A stretch of DNA of 33,015 nt from Bacteroides sp. UBA1317. Its GTDB lineage: Bacteria > Bacteroidota > Bacteroidia > Bacteroidales > Bacteroidaceae. The notes below the pieces were generated by a model. That model searched no databases. It was not told where the DNA came from and was given only the letters and a program-made list of their open reading frames with translations. Position 1 is the first letter of the stretch, and every line of letters starts with the position of its first letter. This document shows, in pieces, positions 22,674 through 30,705 of the stretch. The DNA is taken from assembly GCA_002307035.1 (NCBI GenBank), contig DBTL01000099.1, forward strand, positions 1 through 33,015. Direction: 5' to 3'. A program made the position numbers and the translations under genes.

Positions 22674-23158
22674 TTTTCTTTCTTATTATTATTACTTGTT
22701 TTCTTCTTTTTATTCACCCGCACACACTTAGCACATAGCCCATATATATATAAGGAGTAATGCGACAAGTGAAAACGATTTAGCTTTGTACTTTCTATGG
22801 CAGTCTGCAACACATCGTTTTTCAACTCCGTCACCTTACCACATTGAGTGCATATCAAGTGATGATGCGTATCCCTGTTATATGATTTTTCGTATTGAGA
22901 AGAATTACCGAATTGATGCTTTATGACTAAGTGAGCGTTGATAAGTAGAATGATTGTGTTATAAAGCGTCGCCCGACTAACGCGGAAGTTTTCCTGATCC
23001 ATCATTTGTGAATACAGCGAATCGATATCGAAATGCCCATCTATAGAGTATATCGTATCGAGTATGGCATAGCGTTCGGGAGTCTTGCGATGCCCGTTCG
23101 CGTTAAGATATTCAGTGAATATCTGCCGTACTGTATCCTTCACATTCTGAGTCTCCAT
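22670..23158 (-). CDS. fur: Fur-family metal-dependent transcriptional regulator
   Basis: This 162-residue DNA-binding repressor has an N-terminal winged helix (KTPERYAILDTIYSIDGHFD, residues 25-44; recognition helix around VSRATLYNTI, 60-69) and a C-terminal dimerisation domain. The domain has THHHLICTQCGKVTEL (97-112) and LCAKC (141-145). The cysteine pairs 103/106 and 142/145 form the structural zinc site found in Fur and PerR. A Lys/Asn-rich tail (about 149-162) is an unusual extension. Whether it senses iron, zinc or peroxide cannot be told from sequence. It is the first gene of a unit with purA, joined by an ATGA overlap. Confidence 0.9.
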   Translation of the reverse strand: METQNVKDTVRQIFTEYLNANGHRKTPERYAILDTIYSIDGHFDIDSLYSQMMDQENFRVSRATLYNTIILLINAHLVIKHQFGNSSQYEKSYNRDTHHHLICTQCGKVTELKNDVLQTAIESTKLNRFHLSHYSLYIYGLCAKCVRVNKKKKTSNNNKKEK

Positions 23159-23184
23159 AATAGGCGCACTGTTTTTAACGCCAA

Positions 23185-23192
23185 CAAAGTTA
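23185..23192 (-). promoter_or_regulatory. Putative -7 element of fur-purA
   Basis: TAACTTTG on the minus strand matches TAnnTTTG and ends 26 bp before the fur start codon. It lies within the 73-bp gap after the AlkD-like gene. Fur autoregulation is plausible, but no obvious Fur box was identified. Confidence 0.5.
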
Positions 23193-23231
23193 ATCGTTTT
23201 TTATAGAAAGTAAATGATTAAAAGAAGTTTT

Positions 23232-23897
23232 TTAAATATTCCCGGCCACTTCGCCGACCATATTATAAAGGAATTGTTCCCGTTCGTTTTCAGAAGAAGC
23301 ATAACCTTCTACCATGCGGCAAACAAGAAATGCATGCTCTTCACTATGCTCCATAAATTTACGAATGGCCAATGCAGCCGCATTTCTAACAGTAAACTCC
23401 GCCGAAAGAACGACACAGATAGCCTGATCTAAAAATTCCTCGGTCACACGCTCGGTCATCTCTCCCTTTTGAACCAACAAGCGAGCAATAGTCAGAAAGC
23501 CACAAACCTGCACATATTCTTGCTCATCGGCAATCCAATTAAATGATTTAGCAGGAGCATAAGGTAAATATTGAAAAAGATTCATACAAGTCAATTCGGC
23601 AATCTCGACATTGTGTATATCCTCTACCCAGATATCGGCTATTTCAGGAAAGAAAGTATCGATAGGCTGCAACAAGGCAGCCATAATTTTACACTCGCGA
23701 ATATTCTCCTTCCATAAAGCCTGAGCCAGCTTATGATCTTTCTCATATTTAGCGGCAATGGATTTAATGCGAGGCAATTCCACTCCGAAATTGAGCTTGT
23801 AATTTACCCCTTTTTCACGCATACTCTGAGACACAGCTCCGTTCATTGATAGTCGGAGTTCTGTTTTTATATCTTTTAATTGTTCTGCTAATTCCAT
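23232..23897 (-). CDS. DNA alkylation repair (AlkD-like) HEAT-repeat protein
   Basis: This 221-residue all-helical protein fits the AlkC/AlkD DNA alkylation repair family (PF08713). Typical segments are VELPRIKSIAAKYEKDHKLA, then ALWKENIRECKIMAALLQ (about 81-98), matching the conserved W-x4-E-x4-A-x2-L helix of AlkD, and later VRNAAALAIRKFMEHS. AlkD enzymes excise positively charged alkylated bases. Whether this member retains glycosylase activity is uncertain, because the family's key Asp and Arg positions cannot be assigned securely by eye. It starts 3 bp after the dipeptidyl peptidase III stop codon and is probably co-translated with it. Confidence 0.75.
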   Translation of the reverse strand: MELAEQLKDIKTELRLSMNGAVSQSMREKGVNYKLNFGVELPRIKSIAAKYEKDHKLAQALWKENIRECKIMAALLQPIDTFFPEIADIWVEDIHNVEIAELTCMNLFQYLPYAPAKSFNWIADEQEYVQVCGFLTIARLLVQKGEMTERVTEEFLDQAICVVLSAEFTVRNAAALAIRKFMEHSEEHAFLVCRMVEGYASSENEREQFLYNMVGEVAGNI

Positions 23898-23900
23898 CTG

Positions 23901-25955
23901 TTATTTATTTATAGAAGGCAATGACGAATAGTCTTTGCTATAACGCAACATTTGTTCGGCATACCCTTCATTGTAAGACACTTTTATATCTGTTATTTCT
24001 CCATTTTTATCTGTCACCGCTTCATAGACAGGATTCACAAATCCCTTGTAAGGGGCCAGATTCAATTTCTTATAGCGTTCCAACACTTCCGCATGAAGCA
24101 TCGGATCTACTTTCACTGCATAACTTTCTACCAAGTTTCGAGCAGCCTCTAAGTCTCCGGTCGATTTAATTCGTTGAATTTCTGTTAGTAGTTCACCGAA
24201 AAGATGACGCAGTTTCTGGTAATCGTTGATCACAACATACGTTTTTCCGTCTTTCTTCACCAGCTCTACGACCTTATCCGGCATACCCTTTTCAAACACC
24301 CAGCGGGCAATAAGCTGACGATTGCGCATGTGAGATTCCTCAACGCTATTCCCTTTCTCAATACGCACTAACTGCGTCATCAAGCCATTCATCAGATAAG
24401 TATAATATTCTGCTTTGTAAGCTTCATCGTTCGGAATCAACCCCAACTCTTGCAATTTCTGATCGGCAATATAATAAAGACCGAAAAGATCGGCACGAGC
24501 TTCCTCTATAGTAGAGCCATACGCTTTCAATGCGTCGGGATCAACACCCGGAAGCAACTTGCCCGAACCATGTCCAAGGCATTCATGCAAGTCGGTATGT
24601 AAGTTCCCTGTTAAATCAGCATATTTATCTATGAGCTGTTTTTCGGCATCACTATAGGCAAATTCTTCATTGAAACCGTTCCCATGTGCAGCTTTGTTGT
24701 ATGCATCGGTAATGTTTCCTATCGTCACCGATTTGGAGCCATGGTGGTCGCGAATCCAATTAGAGTTAGGAAGATTAATGCCGATGGCCGTGGCCGGATA
24801 GAGATCACCTGCCAAGATAGCAGCAGTAATCACTTTGGCCGAGACACCTTTCACTTTCTCCTTTTTATATTGTTTATCTACCGGAGAATGATCTTCAAAC
24901 CATTGAGCATTACCGCTAATAAGCTCTGTACGACGAGTTGCTTCTATATCCTTGAAGTTAACTAATGATTCCCAACTGGCTTTCATTCCGAGTGGATCTC
25001 CGTAAGTTTCAGTAAACCCATTAACAAAGTCAATACGAGAATCCAAATCTTTAACCCAGAGAATGGAATACTCATCAAACGTCTTCAAATCACCCGTCTC
25101 ATAATACTTAATCAACTTAGCAATAACATCTTTCTGGGAACTATTCTCAGCTACATTTTCGGCTTTCTTCAGCCAAAAAACAATTTTCTGAATTGCTTCA
25201 CTGTAAAGGCCATTCACCTTCCATACTTTCTCTACTATCTTCCCGTTTTCCTTCACCAAACGGCTATTCAAACCGTAAGAAACAGGCGTTTCATCGGTAG
25301 AGTCCTTCATTGCATTATAAAATGCCTCAGCCTCTTCTTGGGTTACTCCATCATAGTAGTTGCATGCCGAAGTCAGAATAAGATCTTCGCCATCTGCCTG
25401 ATTCACACGTTTAGGCATAATTGCAGGATCAAATATAACAGGAAAGATTTCATTGCAAAGTTGGGCGGATGTTTGTCCATTGAGCAATGGAAGCTTTGCT
25501 GCATCTATATTCAATATCTCACGCTTTAGAAATGCAGGAGTAAAACCCGGAATAAACTTTTCGCTGCCATAATGGTGATGAATACCATTTGAAAACCATA
25601 CTCGTTTCAGATATACTTCCAACTTCAAGTAATCCGGATCAGCTTTATCTCCTTTATAATTTAGATATACCGCCTCAAAAGTGCGGCGAATGGTCAGATT
25701 ATATTTTCCGTTTTGGTCAAAAAGAATATCTCTACCTTCAAGTGCCGCTTGCGTAAGAAAATAAACGAGTTCTTTTTGTTTCAAGGACAAATTATCGAAC
25801 CCCGGTACCTGATAACGTAGTATCTGTAAATCTGCAAATTGTTCCACTGTATAATTAATGTTTTCTGATTTGGAAATTGTGCTTTTTACTCCACCACACG
25901 AAACAAGCATTGTGGTAGCAGCTAATAACAACATATATCTTTTCATAGAGTTCAT
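23901..25955 (-). CDS. Dipeptidyl peptidase III (M49), lipoprotein
   Basis: This is a 684-residue zinc exopeptidase of family M49, which releases dipeptides from the N-terminus of oligopeptides. The zinc motif is HECLGH (His457 and His462) within DLHECLGHGSGKLL, and the second motif is EEARAD in GSTIEEARADLFGLYYI. Cysteine inside the zinc motif matches the form known from the Bacteroides thetaiotaomicron enzyme, where the human enzyme has HELLGH. The start is placed at the ATG at 25955 (or 25946), because the longer frame back to 26141 reads through a terminator hairpin. This start gives the signal peptide ending in lipobox MLVSC (Cys20), so the enzyme should be membrane-anchored in the periplasm or outer membrane. 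The AlkD-like gene follows after 3 bp. Confidence 0.93.
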   Translation of the reverse strand: MNSMKRYMLLLAATTMLVSCGGVKSTISKSENINYTVEQFADLQILRYQVPGFDNLSLKQKELVYFLTQAALEGRDILFDQNGKYNLTIRRTFEAVYLNYKGDKADPDYLKLEVYLKRVWFSNGIHHHYGSEKFIPGFTPAFLKREILNIDAAKLPLLNGQTSAQLCNEIFPVIFDPAIMPKRVNQADGEDLILTSACNYYDGVTQEEAEAFYNAMKDSTDETPVSYGLNSRLVKENGKIVEKVWKVNGLYSEAIQKIVFWLKKAENVAENSSQKDVIAKLIKYYETGDLKTFDEYSILWVKDLDSRIDFVNGFTETYGDPLGMKASWESLVNFKDIEATRRTELISGNAQWFEDHSPVDKQYKKEKVKGVSAKVITAAILAGDLYPATAIGINLPNSNWIRDHHGSKSVTIGNITDAYNKAAHGNGFNEEFAYSDAEKQLIDKYADLTGNLHTDLHECLGHGSGKLLPGVDPDALKAYGSTIEEARADLFGLYYIADQKLQELGLIPNDEAYKAEYYTYLMNGLMTQLVRIEKGNSVEESHMRNRQLIARWVFEKGMPDKVVELVKKDGKTYVVINDYQKLRHLFGELLTEIQRIKSTGDLEAARNLVESYAVKVDPMLHAEVLERYKKLNLAPYKGFVNPVYEAVTDKNGEITDIKVSYNEGYAEQMLRYSKDYSSLPSINK

Positions 25956-25976
25956 ATAAAGGGTTATAAACGCAAA

Positions 25977-26018
25977 AAAAGGAAATATCTCAAAATTAAC
26001 TTTGAGAGATTTCCTTTT
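25977..26018 (-). terminator. Terminator of the AraC-type regulator gene
   Basis: AAAAGGAAAT (25977-25986), a mismatched base, then TCTCAAA (25988-25994) pair with TTTGAGA (26001-26007) and ATTTCCTTTT (26009-26018) around a 6-base loop. On the minus strand the stem runs into TTTTTTT. It lies between the regulator's stop and the peptidase start, and supports the shorter peptidase start. Confidence 0.85.
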
Positions 26019-26040
26019 ATAAAGTTTTAAAGAAGTGCTA

Positions 26041-26505
26041 TTACTTGTTTTTATCTGCAAGTTTCTTACGATAACCGTTAGGTGTCTCACCCACGTTTTT
26101 GTAAAAAGCAGCATAAAAAGACTGACGGTTGGCAAAACCAACCATTGCGCTAATTTCCTCTACATTCTTGTCGGCATATCTCTTATCCGTCAACAAATGC
26201 ATAGCATCTTTCACCCTATATTCATTCAGCAAGCAAGAATAGTTCATTCCAAAACGAGAATTCACCACAGCTGAAAGATAGCGAGTATTAGTCTGCAATT
26301 CTTTCGCCAAATCCTTAGCCGAATAATCAGGATCTTTGTACTTCTTTTGTACTACGACGATATTCAATATCCTGTCGTACAACTCATCTGCCAATTCAGG
26401 TCTGATTAAAGATCTGTAAGCAGCTTTTTTTTCTTTTTTCTCCCTTAAATTGTAAGGGCGTTTTTTAGGAGCTTCCTCCTGCTTTTTGTTTTCTAAATCA
26501 CTCAT
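26041..26505 (-). CDS. Small AraC-type helix-turn-helix regulator
   Basis: This is a 154-residue cytoplasmic protein made almost only of an AraC-type DNA-binding domain. Residues 1-35 are highly basic and charged (KKRPYNLREKKEKKAAYRS) with no ligand-binding domain. Residues about 45-150 hold the two helix-turn-helix units: YSAKDLAKELQTNTRYLSAV and VEEISAMVGFANRQSFYAAF, ending in the family hallmark GETPNGYRKK. The gene ends in its own terminator and faces recQ across a 280-bp divergent region containing a 17-bp palindrome (26538-26554). With no sensor domain, its activity may be set by abundance or a partner protein. Targets are unknown. Confidence 0.85.
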   Translation of the reverse strand: MSDLENKKQEEAPKKRPYNLREKKEKKAAYRSLIRPELADELYDRILNIVVVQKKYKDPDYSAKDLAKELQTNTRYLSAVVNSRFGMNYSCLLNEYRVKDAMHLLTDKRYADKNVEEISAMVGFANRQSFYAAFYKNVGETPNGYRKKLADKNK

Positions 26506-26537
26506 TGAATTAACTGGTTAGGTTTGTTTCTAAATAC

Positions 26538-26554
26538 ACATTAATAATTAATGT
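26538..26554. promoter_or_regulatory. 17-bp palindrome upstream of the AraC-type gene
   Basis: ACATTAAT-A-ATTAATGT is a perfect 8-bp inverted repeat around one central base, 33 bp before the regulator's start codon. It could be an autoregulatory operator, but AT-rich palindromes also occur by chance. Confidence 0.35.
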
Positions 26555-26755
26555 CTCTTTTGATGTCACAAATTTCATACAATTATTTTAGATACACAAC
26601 TTTTTAGTATCTATTTTTTGTTTAATAACAATCAAAAAGCCAAAAAAGGGGATTTATCGGCCCGACAATAAGAAACTTTAACTTTTAAAAGACTTTTTAC
26701 CATCATTTATTTAAAGCGATTGAAAATCATTCTTCTATTTGTCACATAATAAACG

Positions 26756-26763
26756 TAACTTTG
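26756..26763 (+). promoter_or_regulatory. Putative -7 element of recQ
   Basis: TAACTTTG matches TAnnTTTG and ends 22 bp before the recQ ATG, giving a very short leader. A TTTG lies upstream, but closer than the usual -33 spacing. Confidence 0.5.
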
Positions 26764-26785
26764 TAGACGAAATAATTAAGAGATT

Positions 26786-28591
26786 ATGATCCAAACACTG
26801 AAAACTTTTTTTGGCTACGACGACTTCCGCCCTTTGCAAAAAGACATCATACAAAATCTAATGGATAAAAAAGATGCATTAGTGCTTATGCCTACCGGAG
26901 GCGGTAAATCTATCTGCTATCAACTTCCGGCATTGTTATGCGAAGGTACCGCTATTGTTGTATCTCCACTTATTTCATTAATGAAAGATCAGGTTGAAGC
27001 TTTACGAGCCAACGGAATCCAAGCCGGGGCACTGAACAGCAATAACGACGAAACTGAAAATGCCAATCTGCGCCGCGCTTGCATTTCAGGAAAACTGAAG
27101 CTATTATATGTATCTCCGGAAAGACTTGTGTCCGAAGTCGATTCACTATTTCAAGACATACAAATCTCTCTTTTCGCTATTGATGAGGCTCACTGTATCT
27201 CACAGTGGGGACATGATTTCCGCCCGGAATATGCTCAAATGGGAATCTTACGGAAAAAGTTCCCTGCAATTCCAATCATAGCACTTACAGCAACTGCCGA
27301 TAAAATTACACGCGAAGATATTATCAGGCAATTACATCTCAATAACCCGCCTGTTTTTATCTCTTCATTCGACCGCCCTAACCTAAGCCTAACCGTAAAA
27401 AGGGGATATCAACAGAAGGAGAAAAGCAAAGCGATACTGGAATTTATAAACAAACATCAAGGGGAAAATGGTATTATATATTGCATGAGTAGAAGCAAAA
27501 CAGAGACTGTAGCTCAAATGTTACAAAAAAACGGTATCAATAGCGGAGTATATCATGCGGGACTATCAGCCCAACAAAGAAATTGTACTCAAAACGATTT
27601 TATCAATGACCGCATACAGGTAGTATGTGCTACAGTAGCATTCGGAATGGGGATAGACAAGTCGAACGTGCGATGGGTGATGCACTACAACATGCCTAAA
27701 AGTATTGAAAGTTTTTATCAGGAAATAGGTCGGGCGGGAAGAGATGGTCTTCCTGGAGATACCATCTTATTTTATTCAATAAGCGACCTGATATTACTCA
27801 CCAAGTTTGCCAACGAAAGTGGGCAACAGGCCATTAATTTAGAAAAATTGCAGCGAATGCAGCAATACGCTGAATCGGACATTTGTCGTAGAAGGATTCT
27901 TCTCAGTTATTTTGGTGAAACAATTGAGAAAGATTGTGGAAATTGCGATGTATGTAAGAATCCGCCGGAGAGATTTGATGGAACGATCATCGTTCAAAAG
28001 GCTCTAAGTGCCATTTCTCGCACTGAACAGCAGATAGGCACAAAGATACTCGTCGATATTTTACGAGGCACCCCAACACCCGAAGTTGTAGAAAAAGGGT
28101 ATAATCAACTAAAAACATTTGGTGCAGGCAGAGATGTACCGTCACGTGATTGGTATGATTATCTATTACAAATGCTACAAATGGGTTATTTTGAAGTTCT
28201 TTATAACGAAAGTAATCACTTGAAGATTACCGAAGCAGGTAATAATGTGCTTTTCGGTCGTGAACGAGCTATGTTAGTTGTAATTCGAAGAGAAGAATTT
28301 GTTTCCTCCAAGAAAAAAGGGAAAACATCAATTAGCAAAGAGTTGCCATTAAACTTACCAGCTACAAAGGATAAAGATCTATTTGAAGCACTGCGTCTAT
28401 TACGTAAAAAATTGGCTGATGAACAGGCCATTCCAGCCTATATCGTGTTATCCGATAAAGTGCTACATCTACTAAGTATACAGAAACCAAGGAGCATTAC
28501 CGAGTTTGGAGAAATCAGCGGCATCGGAGAATACAAAAAAGAGAGATACGGAAAAGATTTTCTAAAAGTGATTAACGAGTACTGCCAATAA
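26786..28591 (+). CDS. recQ: ATP-dependent DNA helicase RecQ
   Basis: This 601-residue 3'-5' superfamily 2 helicase acts in recombination and replication-fork repair. Motif I is MPTGGGKSICYQLPAL (Lys41). The DEAH box is at 133-136, followed by the RecQ-specific aromatic loop CISQWGHDFRPEY (137-149). Motif V/VI region: FGMGIDKSNVRWVMH and YQEIGRAGRDGLPG. The zinc-binding cysteines are Cys367, Cys384, Cys387 and Cys390, followed by the winged-helix RQC region. A C-terminal HRDC domain is at about 525-600 (LFEALRLLRKKLADEQAIPA; SGIGEYKKERYGKDFL). It is a full-length RecQ with all expected domains. It converges with the TPR gene, only 11 bp between stop codons. Confidence 0.97.
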   Translation: MIQTLKTFFGYDDFRPLQKDIIQNLMDKKDALVLMPTGGGKSICYQLPALLCEGTAIVVSPLISLMKDQVEALRANGIQAGALNSNNDETENANLRRACISGKLKLLYVSPERLVSEVDSLFQDIQISLFAIDEAHCISQWGHDFRPEYAQMGILRKKFPAIPIIALTATADKITREDIIRQLHLNNPPVFISSFDRPNLSLTVKRGYQQKEKSKAILEFINKHQGENGIIYCMSRSKTETVAQMLQKNGINSGVYHAGLSAQQRNCTQNDFINDRIQVVCATVAFGMGIDKSNVRWVMHYNMPKSIESFYQEIGRAGRDGLPGDTILFYSISDLILLTKFANESGQQAINLEKLQRMQQYAESDICRRRILLSYFGETIEKDCGNCDVCKNPPERFDGTIIVQKALSAISRTEQQIGTKILVDILRGTPTPEVVEKGYNQLKTFGAGRDVPSRDWYDYLLQMLQMGYFEVLYNESNHLKITEAGNNVLFGRERAMLVVIRREEFVSSKKKGKTSISKELPLNLPATKDKDLFEALRLLRKKLADEQAIPAYIVLSDKVLHLLSIQKPRSITEFGEISGIGEYKKERYGKDFLKVINEYCQ

Positions 28592-28604
28592 GTAAAGCAG
28601 TACT
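28578..28604. terminator. Shared hairpin spanning the recQ and TPR gene stop codons
   Basis: AGTACTGC (28578-28585) pairs perfectly with GCAGTACT (28597-28604) around an 11-base loop that contains the recQ TAA. The right arm includes the first bases of the TPR gene's stop on the other strand. It is the only structure between the two convergent genes and may act in both directions, though T-tracts are absent. Confidence 0.45.
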
Positions 28605-29424
28605 ACCGACATTGCTTCAAAGCATCACGCAGATCAGCTTGCGGAACACCTAATGAGATCGCTTTTTCAAAATCCAATCTTGCTAGATACTTTCGATCCT
28701 GTAACAAAAAAAGTTCTCCTCTCAACAAATAAGCATCACTAGAAGCCGGTGCCAAACGTATCGCTTCATCCACATCTATCAGTGCCAGGTCAGTTTGATT
28801 CATGTCTTTCTCCACATCCGCACGTGCTACATATAATGTGGCATCTTGCGGATTCTCAGCAATCAGTTTCTCTATCACTTCAATTGCCTCGCGGTATTTC
28901 CCCTCTTTTTGATTCAGCGTGGCCAATCCCAGTCGGGCAGTATAATTTCCCGGAGCCTCTAGCAGCAATTTATCATAATCTATGCGGGCAGCCTTATAAT
29001 CTTTCCGCACAGAGTAAATATAAGCCCTCATCAATAAAGCTTCTACATTTTTTTTATCAACATCAAGAATCTGGCAATAATCCACATAGGCCCGATCATT
29101 ATTCCCTTGTTCCAAATAAATTGCAGCACGATTAGATAAGATGGGAGTAGCATCAGGAGCCATGTTCAAAGCATACGTATATGATTCTATCGCCTCGTCA
29201 AATCGATGCATACGTCGTTGCACCGTACCAAGATTAGAAAATAAAAGTGCATTATGAGGATTTGCGGGTTCAAGTTTCAATGCCTTACGGAAAAAGACTT
29301 CGGCTTGCTCCAGACTATCTTTATTTACATATTCGAGAGCCTTTGCCGAAAGTTCCATGTAAGTTTGCGCTACAATCGGAAGTGAAAGAAAAAATGCAAT
29401 TAACAAAAAGAATCCTTTTTTCAT
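28603..29424 (-). CDS. Exported tetratricopeptide repeat protein
   Basis: This 273-residue protein has an N-terminal signal peptide (MKKGFFLLIAFFLSLPIVAQ) and six to seven TPR units covering the rest. Examples are EQAEVFFRKALKLEPANPHN, then DEAIESYTYALNMAPDATPI, REAIEVIEKLIAENPQDATL and DLALIDVDEAIRLAPASSDA. The ATG at 29424 is preferred to the in-frame TTG at 29433. TPR arrays are protein-interaction scaffolds; with this export signal it should be periplasmic. No catalytic domain is present and the partner is unknown. It stands between recQ (convergent) and leuB (same strand, 173-bp gap). Confidence 0.88.
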   Translation of the reverse strand: MKKGFFLLIAFFLSLPIVAQTYMELSAKALEYVNKDSLEQAEVFFRKALKLEPANPHNALLFSNLGTVQRRMHRFDEAIESYTYALNMAPDATPILSNRAAIYLEQGNNDRAYVDYCQILDVDKKNVEALLMRAYIYSVRKDYKAARIDYDKLLLEAPGNYTARLGLATLNQKEGKYREAIEVIEKLIAENPQDATLYVARADVEKDMNQTDLALIDVDEAIRLAPASSDAYLLRGELFLLQDRKYLARLDFEKAISLGVPQADLRDALKQCR

Positions 29425-29597
29425 CTCAATCAATCTAATGGATAAGTATATAGTGCTGGTAAAGATACAAAAAACGACTGATTCCTTTGGATAAAAAACG
29501 TTATTTATGAAACGTACATAATTTACAGATAAAATGAATATCTATTATTTATGCACGTTCCACAAACTGCTGACAATAGTAGTAATCAGCAAACAAC

Positions 29598-30671
29598 TTA
29601 TGCTTCTTGGATATAATCAACAATCCATTTTCCTACTTCAGATGTCTTATAAGGTTTTTCACCTTCTACTTGAATATCCTGGGTACGAATATTGGCATCC
29701 ATCGAAGCATCTACCGCTTTACGAATCAATGCTGCCTCTTCTTTCAGATTGAAAGCATAGTCAAACATCATAGCAGCAGAGAGAATAGTAGCCAACGGGT
29801 TGGCAATATCTTGTCTGGCAGCTTGGGGCCATGAACCGTGAATAGGTTCAAATACCGAAGTATATGTACCAATAGAAGCTGAAGGAAGCAGGCCCATCGA
29901 ACCGGTAATAACTGATCCTTCATCGGTCAGAATATCACCAAACATATTTTCTGTTACCATCACATCAAATGACGTAGGCCACTGAATCATACGCATAGCG
30001 GCATTATCCACAAACATAAATTCAGTCTCCACTTCGGGATATTTAGGGGCGATTTCTTTAGAAACCTCACGCCACAAACGTGATGTAGCCAGTACATTCG
30101 CCTTATCTACAATTGTGAGTTTCTTACGACGCTTCATGGCATATTCATAAGCCAATGTTACAATACGCTCTATTTCCTCACGGCTATAGATGCAGGTGTC
30201 GTAAGCCACATTTCCATCTTCTGAACGCCCTTGTGGACGGCCGAAGTACATTCCTCCTGTTAACTCACGAATACACATAAAGTCGGCACCTCTCACTAAA
30301 TCGGCACGCAGGGGTGATTTATGAATCAATGATTCGAAGGTTGTTACCGGACGAATATTGGCGTACAGACCAAGTTTCTTACGCATAGCCAATAGTCCCT
30401 GTTCAGGACGAACCTTCGCCGAAGGGTCATTATCAAATTTGGGATCCCCCACCGCACCAAAAAGCACAGCATCACTCTTCATGCAAAGTTCATGTGTTTC
30501 GTCGGGATAAGGATTACCTACTTTGTCAATGGCATCGGCACCGCAAATGCCGTATTCATAATGAAGTTCGTGACCAAATTTCTCACAAACAGCTTTGGTT
30601 GCATCCAAAGCAACGCGTATAATCTCGGGACCAATTCCATCTCCCGGGAGAACAGCAAGGTTCAATTTCAT
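29598..30671 (-). CDS. leuB: 3-isopropylmalate dehydrogenase
   Basis: This 357-residue NAD-dependent enzyme oxidises and decarboxylates 3-isopropylmalate in leucine synthesis. Family signatures are LNLAVLPGDGIGPEI at the start, LFGAVGDPKFD, RPEQGLLAMRKKLGLYANIRP, the substrate-binding RELTGGMYFG, TIVDKANVLATSRLWREV, the metal-ligand region MFVDNAAMRMI and NMFGDILTDEGSVITGSMGLLP, and the NAD-binding IHGSWPQAARQDIANPLATI. The 357-residue length is usual. It is the last gene of the leuC-leuD-leuA-like-leuB operon, 34 bp after the preceding gene. Confidence 0.96.
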   Translation of the reverse strand: MKLNLAVLPGDGIGPEIIRVALDATKAVCEKFGHELHYEYGICGADAIDKVGNPYPDETHELCMKSDAVLFGAVGDPKFDNDPSAKVRPEQGLLAMRKKLGLYANIRPVTTFESLIHKSPLRADLVRGADFMCIRELTGGMYFGRPQGRSEDGNVAYDTCIYSREEIERIVTLAYEYAMKRRKKLTIVDKANVLATSRLWREVSKEIAPKYPEVETEFMFVDNAAMRMIQWPTSFDVMVTENMFGDILTDEGSVITGSMGLLPSASIGTYTSVFEPIHGSWPQAARQDIANPLATILSAAMMFDYAFNLKEEAALIRKAVDASMDANIRTQDIQVEGEKPYKTSEVGKWIVDYIQEA

Positions 30672-30705
30672 AAATTAAGTAATTATAGTAGTTCCAGCCT
30701 ACTGA

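Noticed and set aside
25956..26141. N-terminal extension of dipeptidyl peptidase III
   Set aside because: It reads through a terminator hairpin and into the preceding gene; starting at 25955 gives a proper lipoprotein signal.
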